From: Denticeps clupeoides
Taxonomy: Eukaryota > Chordata > Actinopteri > Clupeiformes > Denticipitidae
NCBI RefSeq assembly: GCF_900700375.1
Contig: NC_041708.1
Location: 2,869,813-2,933,812 of the forward strand
Length of the DNA stretch: 64,000 bases
Direction: 5' to 3'
Positions 57,198 through 64,000 of this stretch are shown here, piece after piece (position 1 is the first letter of the stretch; each line of letters opens with the position of its first letter). The notes below the pieces were generated by a model. It was not told the DNA's origin and did no database searches. It saw only the letters and a list, made by a program, of their open reading frames with translations. A program made the position numbers and the translations under genes.

Positions 57198-57968
57198 ATG
57201 GCTAAAGGCAGGAAGCGGCCTACTGAGACCAAAGGCAAGAAGATCACACTGAAGATGGCCAAGAACGCCATGCAGCTGACAATGGACGGTAAGAGGCGTC
57301 TGAACCTCAGCAACATGGGAATAGCCACTTTCCCCAAGTGCATCCTGAAGCTGTGCGATGTGGATGAGCTAGACCTGAGCCGAAACCTGCTGCGCAAGAT
57401 CCCGGATTCCATCAGCAGATTTGTCAACCTCCGCTGGCTGGACCTCCACAGCAACCAGCTGGAGCAGCTGCCCGAGACCATCGGCCGTCTGCAGAACCTC
57501 TGCAGCCTCAACCTGAGCAACAACCATCTGACCACCAGCAGCCTGCCCCGTGAGGTTGGCCTGCTGGCCAAGCTGCAAAGTCTCAACCTGGGCCTGAACC
57601 GCCTGGAGAGCCTGCCATCTTCCCTGGCAGCCCTGAAAGACCTGCAGGACCTGGGCCTCTTCAACAACCAGCTGACGAGGGTTCCCGACTGGCTGCGCAA
57701 GCTGCCCAAACTCCAAAAGCTCAACACCAACGGGAACCCCCTCCCCTCTGAGCGGCCCGAGATGCTGGAGCCCATCAAGCGCGTGGAGAGCCTGTACCTG
57801 GTGAAAGAGAGCTGCCTGTGCAGGGCCTGCATTCAGCATTACAGGGAGAAGAAAGAGAGGCTGGACCACCACGTCAGTGCCGCCGAGCAGAAGAAGACGC
57901 GCACGAGGTTCACGGGGCTTATCGCGCCAAACTCTGTGGCGCAAGAGAACCAAGCTCTGTGGAGGTGA
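57198..57968 (+). CDS. lrrc18: Leucine-rich repeat protein 18
   Basis: Small LRR protein known mainly from testis in mammals; molecular role unclear. The single coding exon gives 256 residues (mammalian about 260). The N-terminus is a basic block (MAKGRKRPTETKGKKITLK). LRRs run from about residue 33 to 190 with LDLSRNLLRKIPDSISRF, LRWLDLHSNQLEQLPETIG and LNLGLNRLESLPSSL units. A Cys pair (SCLCRAC) sits near residue 209, and the family end is LIAPNSVAQENQALWR (compare LISPNSMAKDSWEDWR). It is GC-rich relative to its AT-rich surroundings, which produces a long spurious open frame on the opposite strand. Teleosts can have a and b copies. Confidence 0.95.
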   Translation: MAKGRKRPTETKGKKITLKMAKNAMQLTMDGKRRLNLSNMGIATFPKCILKLCDVDELDLSRNLLRKIPDSISRFVNLRWLDLHSNQLEQLPETIGRLQNLCSLNLSNNHLTTSSLPREVGLLAKLQSLNLGLNRLESLPSSLAALKDLQDLGLFNNQLTRVPDWLRKLPKLQKLNTNGNPLPSERPEMLEPIKRVESLYLVKESCLCRACIQHYREKKERLDHHVSAAEQKKTRTRFTGLIAPNSVAQENQALWR

Positions 57969-58778
57969 AAGGCATCTTCTGAGAAAAGGCTTGTGCATAG
58001 TAATTTTTACGGAAATGTTCTTCTTAGTGGGAAATATCATATTGACCCGTTGGACCAGTGCAAGGAGACAAGTCAGCACAGAAGTACAGGACTGTTCCTT
58101 TTATACAGTAGATATTAGAAGGCAGTATTAGGACCGAGAGTGGAACTTTCCATCGTGCGTCTTCAAGGTGTTCTGTTGTATCTACAAGAGACCTTCAGCG
58201 TCACCTGTCTGCATCAATACACTCCTGAAATCTTCAGACTGACCAGATACAATTAATGTGACACTCATGTATGAAAACATAACAGTAAAGGATAACATGA
58301 AAGAGTAATGTATAGCTGCAACATCAGGTCCCCCTTGCTTTGCCAAAACACCTCCACTGAAGACCCCTGAAGGTCCTGCACGTTCCAAGGTAATGCCTCC
58401 ATGGCTCTGACTTGTTTTTACAGCAACATCCCAAACTCTAAATTGTGTTCCTCAGACCACCTTCTGGAAGAGGGCCCTGACCTTGCATAATCCTGTTTCC
58501 GTGAAGGGGTGTACTTGGTCACATATGAGTGCAGGACCCAAAGTTTCCGAGGCCACCGCCTTCCAATTGGCCTTTGCTTTAGTTTGTTAGTCCATTAGTT
58601 CCACCTAGAACACCCAACAAGAGCAACAGTTTTTGGGTAAAAAGTCACCCAAAACCTTACACTTGCTCATTGTCCATTGACTTCAATGCACCAAGATCAG
58701 GAGCTGAACGTTCATTTAACTGCCCAATATTTATCCAACCCATGAGAAGGACAATGTCCAGCTCATCAATGTTCTTGT

Positions 58779-58920
58779 CATGTGTCCCCACACACTGCTC
58801 CCCGGGTGCATCGCTGCCCACTGCCCACCAAGGATGATGGTTAAAAGCAGAGGACACATTTCGTTGTGTCACCGTGTGCTGTGATGCAGTGTTGCACAAT
58901 GACAAAAGCAATCACTTCAA
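58779..58920 (+). mobile_element. SINE family A, 5'-truncated
   Basis: Starts at GTGTCCCCACACACTGCTCC, lacks the tRNA head and continues to GCAATCACTTCAAACAATC. Confidence 0.8.
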
Positions 58921-59490
58921 ACAATCATCAAAATATCATCTGTTAATGTCTCTATGCACTCTTGCCAGTGATTCTGCTGCTGAAGTGTTTTTATTAATAA
59001 AATCATTGCCATCAGTCTCTTTGTTTCAGTTTCATTACGTCCCTGAGTCCAAACCAGCATACCAATAACCACATTGCCCCACATTGCAGTATTTATTTCT
59101 ATTCTTGTACTGTGAGGTTGCTGGCACACTGACATCTGTTGGACTGGTCTGTTCACCAATGTGAGCTGCATTCTATTCAAAGAGAGTCTTGAGCTCAGCA
59201 TCCTGGAGAAAAATGCAAATCCCCACCAGATAAGCGCATTAAGGCACGAGGAGCAGGCGAATTTTGTGGATTATTCTAAAGCCTTTGTTGCTCTCACAGC
59301 TCCTGCTGAATGTTTGAGGGGCTTTTCATGGAGAACAGCGGGGCTCATTAATTACGCTCATGGTAAACTGCCAATGTGTCCATGAGATGAATGGCTTTGT
59401 GAGGAAAGCTGCTCTGCAGTTGTCCATGGTGCACAGAGTTTCTTCATTTCATTCATTTCCAGTAGCAACTCTGCAATATTTACAATATTT

Positions 59491-59683
59491 GCATTTACAT
59501 TTAGAGCATTTATCAGACACCCTTATCCAGAGCGACTTATGATCAGTAATTACAGGTACAGTCCCCCCTGGAGACACTCAGGGTTAAGTGTCTTGCTCAG
59601 GGCCACGATGGTAGTAAGTGGGGTTTGAACCTGGTTCTTCTGGTTCACAGGCGAGTGTGTTACCCGCTAGGCTACTACCACCC
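59491..59683 (-). mobile_element. SINE family B
   Basis: Reverse full-length copy, from ATTTGCATTTACATTTAGAG (tail) to GCTAGGCTACTACCACCC (head). Confidence 0.9.
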
Positions 59684-59869
59684 TATTTGTTGTCTTTAAA
59701 ACTGAAACTAAATCTGGGCGAGTTAAAAGTGTCACATAAATTACATCCTACATGACAGCAGGGATCAACCTCTGGAAAATTATGGCAAATCCATAATCCC
59801 ATTAACTCCCCCATACATCAATTTCAAACAATATAACCAGTACAATTTAAGATTAGCTTTACAGAGTCA

Positions 59870-60060
59870 CAATTAAGAATTTACTTAACCTTCTTCTGTG
59901 CTTTTCATCACCTACAAACTCCCCCTTGGACAGATCACAACTGTGGTCTGAGTTTTCACTGCTAGGCAGATGATACGCAGCTGTATTTTAGCACCAAACC
60001 ATCCCCTCAGCCCCCTCATCCATCTCTGGTCTACTGCCGGATGTCCTCCATCTTTCTGAA
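59870..60060 (+). mobile_element. L2-type LINE reverse transcriptase fragment
   Basis: One plus frame contains ADDTQLYFSTKPSPQPPH, the catalytic [FY]ADD region of L2/CR1-type reverse transcriptases. The residue before ADD, normally tyrosine, is a TAG stop, so the copy is dead. The surroundings are too diverged to extend. Confidence 0.65.
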
Positions 60061-60132
60061 ACGTATTAATAAATGATAGTGGTCCCACAGAAAACAATGT
60101 AAACTCGGCATATTTTTGTGCTCCTCCCTCAT

Positions 60133-60343
60133 GGGCAGTGGTGGCCAGGCGGTTAAGGAAGCAGCCCCGTAATCAGAAGGTTGTCGGTTCGAATCCCGAG
60201 CTGCCAAAGCAAGTGGGGACGAAGCAAAGCACCACACACTGCTCCCCGGCCGCCTGTCATGGCTGCCCACTGCTCACCAAGGGTGATGGTTAAAAGCAGA
60301 GGACCATGTGCTGTGCATCATAATGACAATCACTTCACTTTCA
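60133..60343 (+). mobile_element. SINE family A
   Basis: GGGCAGTGGTGGCCAGGCGG, GTCGGTTCGAATCCCGAGCTG and tail ATAATGACAATCACTTCACTTT, with small internal deletions. Confidence 0.88.
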
Positions 60344-60892
60344 TTTTAATCACACGTCAAGTAAATCACAAAATGTCCCACCTCTGCTGAGGTTCTCTGA
60401 TTGATTCTATTTGGTCTCCCCAGTAAAGACATCAACAAACTCCAATCCACACATTACCCCTACGCCCATTTACCTGAATTCGTAATGAGGTCCAATTGAC
60501 ATAATGGGATAATGAAGGTAGAACAAACCCACTGAAGCATCGCTCAAGCAGGTGGTATAGAGACATGAGTGGGGAAAGACGACCCCTAAGAAATGAAATG
60601 GTTGACTAGTCATTATGTGTGACTGAGTGTAGGTCTTTTGGGTATTTTAGTGTGACCAGACCAAACTCTAATCTGAATGTAATGTATGCCAAATCTTTCC
60701 CTGGCAGGGAAACCACGTTCTCTGCACTCATAACACAGCAAAAAAGGTTACCTGGGACAGCATTTAATTTGAACATAAATACATAAATAATTTATGATTA
60801 CTAGCTGTACCTCTAGAGGGCGGGTTGAAATCCGAACCCTCAATGTGCCCAATCGTACCGTGTATATTAAACGTGCATTTATATTTTATGAT

Positions 60893-61702
60893 CAAGTCAA
60901 GTCAAGTCAACTTTATTGTCAATTCTGCCACATGTACAGGACATGCAGAGAATTGAAATTACGTTACTCTCTGACCCATAAAAGTAACATTAAATACAAA
61001 AACAGTAACAGTAACGAATACAGAGTATAAATACAATTTAAAAAGAAAGGCACAATATACAATTTTAAAAACACCATATACAAATAAGGGCACATGGTGG
61101 AGAGTGCAACATCAGGAGAGTGCAAAAACCAATAGTGCAACAGAGTTTTAAGTTTAAAGTGACGAAGTGAAAGTGAGGTAGATGGCAGACCAGAGCTGCA
61201 CAGAGTGACTGGTGCATGGTCAGTTTGTGTGATTTAGAGTTCAGAAAGTTTGTGGAGCAGAAGAGGGGAGTGAGGGGAGTGGGGGCAGAGCCGGGAGGGA
61301 GTTGAGTTTCCTGACCGCCTGATGGGTGAAGCTGTCCTTCAGTCTGCTGGTCCTGGCCTGGAGACTCCGCAGTCTCCTCCCTGATGGCAGCAGGCTGAAG
61401 AAGGTTTGCATTGGGTGGGTGGGATCAGCTGCTATGCCGAGGGCTTTCTTGGTGAGGCGTGTACTGTAGATGTCTTGGAGGGAGGGGAGAGGGACACCGA
61501 TGATTCTCTCAGCTGCTCTGACTATGCGTTGGAGAGTTTTTTGGCAGGACGCATTGCAGGCTCCAAACCACACAGTGATGCAGCTGGACAGGATGCTCTC
61601 GATGGTTCCTCGGTAGAATGTGTGCATGATGGGGGCTGGTGCTCTTGCTCTTCTAAGTTTGCGGAGGAAGTAAAGACGCTGCTGTGATCTACAAGACGCC
61701 AC
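60893..61702 (-). mobile_element. CR1/L2/Rex-type LINE, 5'-truncated 3' end
   Basis: Minus-strand LINE. The tail is the TCAAG/TTGAC pentamer repeat at 60893-60910, then a 3' UTR of about 330 bases. The coding end at 61241-61702 is 153 codons open to the right edge. It reads SQQRLYFLRKLRRARAPAPI, FYRGTIESILSSCITVWFG, RIVRAAERIIG and LLPSGRRLRSLQARTSRLKD, typical for the end of ORF2 in this LINE group. The uninterrupted frame suggests a fairly young insertion. It ends about 150 bases before the mto1 promoter region. Confidence 0.85.
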
Positions 61703-61849
61703 GAGATAAGTTCCTTTATGTAAAATAATCGAATAACTTATTACTTTTTACGAAACGTTCCTGATCGATAGTCAGTTTGTTTTAAATGTTGTATTAAAAA
61801 TATATATAAATATATTGTGGCGCGCATGTATTCGTTACGTTACGGTAAA

Positions 61850-61993
61850 ATGTTCCGCGGCAGCAATGGCGGCTCCCTAAGATCATGTCGGCGGTGCTGT
61901 TGAGTTTTGTCAATTTATGAAAATGTTCTTATAGCGATCTGCGTCATCCTGTAAAGCAGAATACAACCGTTCGGAAGGGTGGTGAAGTAGCTG
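61850..61993 (+). promoter_or_regulatory. Promoter and non-coding first exon of mto1
   Basis: GCAATGGCGGCTCCCTAAGA resembles a YY1-type CAATGGCGGC element found at TATA-less housekeeping starts. A donor AGCTG then GTAAGTG ends a likely non-coding exon at 61993. The next acceptor, TTTTTACAG, is at 62103-62111. Confidence 0.5.
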
Positions 61994-62126
61994 GTAAGTG
62001 TTTTAGTAAGTGGGTGCTACAAAGGAAATCGCCATGTAACTTGTTTTTCAGTTAAATAACCTTAATAGCCAGTGTGTCTTGAGGTGAGGGGTGCTCCCTT
62101 TGTTTTTACAGCAGAAACCACTGCCC

Positions 62127-64000
62127 ATGTTGGCACGCAGAGTCCTTAACCGCCCTCGGTCCCTGGCATCTCCGTCCTCCTGGGCAGCGAGTGCCCGTAC
62201 GGTTACGGCGTGTGACGTCATCGTGGTGGGCGGGGGCCATGCAGGTACTGAGGCGGCGGCCGCTGCGACCCGAGTGGGGGCGGAGACTTTACTCGTCACG
62301 CAGAAGATCCAGACCATAGGTGAGGCACGAAAGTAACTCCCAAAAAATGTGCACGCCCGAAATCTGCCATCAAATCCTCATAATAATCCTAATAATTTTT
62401 TATTCATAAATCACGTGAGCCCTTTACAAAATCTTCAATCATTTCCAGGAATTTAACCCTTCCAATGGCTGTTTAATCTTTTGAATAACAGATTATTTAT
62501 TTTAAAAACAATAAATATTTTCCATAGTAGCCAGTTGTGGTAATTTAAGTCTTGATCAGCAAAAAATTGATTTGATTGCATTATTATTTTTTTTGTTGTG
62601 CCCCCTTTTATCTCTGTGAACAAAAATGTAAACGCACAAAATCTGCTATAAAATCCTCATGCATCAATATTTCTGCCTGTTCATAAAGGATTTTAACCCT
62701 TTAAATGCCAGTTTAATAATTTGAATCACTGATTATTTATAATGAATTAATGGACAATTGCTCATTGGCTCCTGTTAATGTAGCTAAATCTCTGTAACAG
62801 GGGCTTTGTCCTGTAACCCCTCCCTTGGAGGGGTGGGGAAGGGCCAGCTGGTGAGAGAGGTGGATGCTCTGGACGGACTGATGGGCCGGGCCGGTGACTG
62901 GGCCGGGGTCCATTTCTCCATCCTGAACCGCAGCAAGGGTCCTGCAGTTTGGGGGCCCCGGGCTCAGCTGGACCGTCCCCGCTATCGCCAGTTTATACAG
63001 GTGCACAGCATCCCCAAGCAGAGGTCCATTCCTTACACGGCGGAGGCCAGTTTAAACTTTTATTCGTGTCTATCTGTGCCAGGCGGAGTTACTCTCCATG
63101 CCCAGACTCACGGTGGTAGAAGGGTCTGTGGAAGAACTGCTGGTGTCTGAACCTGATCCAGAGAAACCAGGGAAACACAGGGTCACTGGAGTTCGTATGG
63201 GTGAGGCACATTAATTTCAAATTTCATCTTAAACATTTTCAACTTTGCATCATCATAATGTTTGGAAAGAAAGTTCATTTCCTTAATGTACTTTTTAATG
63301 TAAGGTTCTATGCATTTTATTAGGGCTTGTGACGGTATGTACCTGATAGTCTCTGTTAAACAGTCTAGCTATACAGGTATGAAGATCAGATATGGACTAG
63401 AAAGCACTGATATACGTCTAAACGCTGTAAATTTAATGAAAGAAAGGCCCATAAATGTCACTACCTTTGACTGGTTGTGTACGTCTGTTCAGCTGACACA
63501 GGGAGGATCATCCTAGCCCGCTCAGTTGTCCTCACAACCGGAACCTTCCTGTCTGGCTCCCTCTTCATGGGCCAGACCACTTCTCCGGGGGGGAGGATGG
63601 GAGACCCCCCGTCCGGTTCCGGCCTCTCCCGCAGTCTGAAGGAGGTGCTTGGCCTGAGGCTGGGCAGGCTCAGGACCGGCACTCCGCCCAGAATCTTCAA
63701 GAGGTCAGTTGACCTCTCCCTTGCTCAGCTGCAACTCCCTGACCAGCGACCGACTCCGTTTAGTTTCATCAGTAACGGAACACATTGCAAGGTCAGAAAG
63801 GACAACAGAGAGACGTCTGCTCATTTCATATATAGAATAGAATAGAATAACAATATAAATAATATTTAATGTAGAGACATTTTTATTTGAAACAGCCAGA
63901 AGAGCAGTTGCCTTGTTACCTGATTAATACCACGCCTGGAGTGGAGAGGGTGGTCAGAGAGAGCCTTCACCTCAATTCACACATCCAGCAGGACACCAGA
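62127..64000 (+). CDS. mto1: Mitochondrial tRNA modification protein MTO1 (5' part)
   Basis: FAD-dependent partner of GTPBP3 that installs taurinomethyl-uridine at the wobble position of mitochondrial tRNAs (MnmG/GidA family). Coding exons: 62127-62319, 62801-63000, 63083-63200, 63493-63791 and 63896 to beyond the window end. Phases agree; 305 residues are present of a family length near 700. An Arg-rich mitochondrial presequence ([13 protein letters not shown]) precedes the dinucleotide-binding motif [20 protein letters not shown] at about residue 30. [30 protein letters not shown] and [13 protein letters not shown] follow, matching MnmG signatures. The gene is cut by the right edge of the window, not damaged. 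Confidence 0.95.

Larger units (their letters stand above)
57969..60892. other. Intergenic, lrrc18 to LINE fragment
   Basis: No gene seen. The lrrc18 3' UTR lies at the start. The rest holds SINEs (58779-58920, 59491-59683, 60133-60343) and a LINE fragment (59870-60060), listed separately. Confidence 0.5.

Noticed and set aside
57128-57832. 234-residue minus-strand frame opposite lrrc18
   Set aside because: A shadow of the GC-rich lrrc18 coding exon; the Arg/Leu/Ser-rich sequence has no domain.
61406-61687. Plus-strand frame opposite the LINE end
   Set aside because: A shadow of the LINE ORF2 C-terminal coding sequence on the minus strand.

Overview
This window is ray-finned fish (teleost) chromosomal DNA. 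The evidence is intron-bearing vertebrate genes with GT-AG junctions, many copies of two tRNA-derived SINE families typical of teleosts, Tc1/mariner DNA transposons, L2/CR1-type LINE pieces and CA/GT microsatellites. No prokaryotic, plasmid or CRISPR feature is present. A clupeiform or other basal teleost is possible, but that is only a guess. Layout: (1) 1-0.7 kb holds a fossil LTR element. (2) 0.9-11.2 kb is a minus-strand tandem array of four intronless-coding class A GPCR genes. It grew by duplication of a unit that also carries an LTR-like fossil, and it is interrupted by SINEs, a DIRS-like fossil and a U2 snRNA fragment fused to a SINE. (3) 12.5-14.6 kb is mylpf (fast skeletal myosin regulatory light chain), minus strand, six coding exons with a TATA box. 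(4) 16.9-18.5 kb is a sesquipedalian/PHETA gene, minus strand, three coding exons, with a CpG-rich upstream region containing a 189-bp tandem duplication built around a 14-16 bp palindrome. (5) 20.7-21.8 kb and 24.3-26.2 kb are two paralogous three-finger C2H2 zinc-finger genes, minus strand, each with a coiled-coil first exon. Copies of a repeat with a THAP-like fragment lie between and beside them. (6) 29.0-45.5 kb is doc2a, minus strand, nine coding exons plus a probable non-coding first exon. One intron is filled by nested transposons and another carries a perfect 345-bp direct duplication. (7) 51.2-54.9 kb is adprh (ADP-ribosylarginine hydrolase), plus strand, eight exons. (8) 57.2-58.0 kb is lrrc18, plus strand, one coding exon. 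(9) From 61.9 kb to the window end lies the 5' part of mto1 (mitochondrial tRNA wobble-uridine modification), plus strand. 

The genes do not form one pathway. They are ordinary neighbours: muscle contraction (mylpf), endosomal trafficking with OCRL (pheta), Ca2+-triggered exocytosis (doc2a), removal of ADP-ribose from arginine (adprh), a testis-type LRR protein (lrrc18) and mitochondrial translation (mto1). Human MYLPF and DOC2A are both at 16p11.2, so that part looks like conserved synteny. I assembled exons by hand from open frames, AG/GT junctions and phase agreement; lengths are my own sums. I saw no convincing new multi-gene biological system. The most unusual items are the U2-SINE chimera, the Tc1/mariner element whose two ends are both copies of its 3' end, the duplicated palindromic promoter block, the perfect 345-bp duplication, and GPCRs that lack the DRY arginine and the NPxxY motif.
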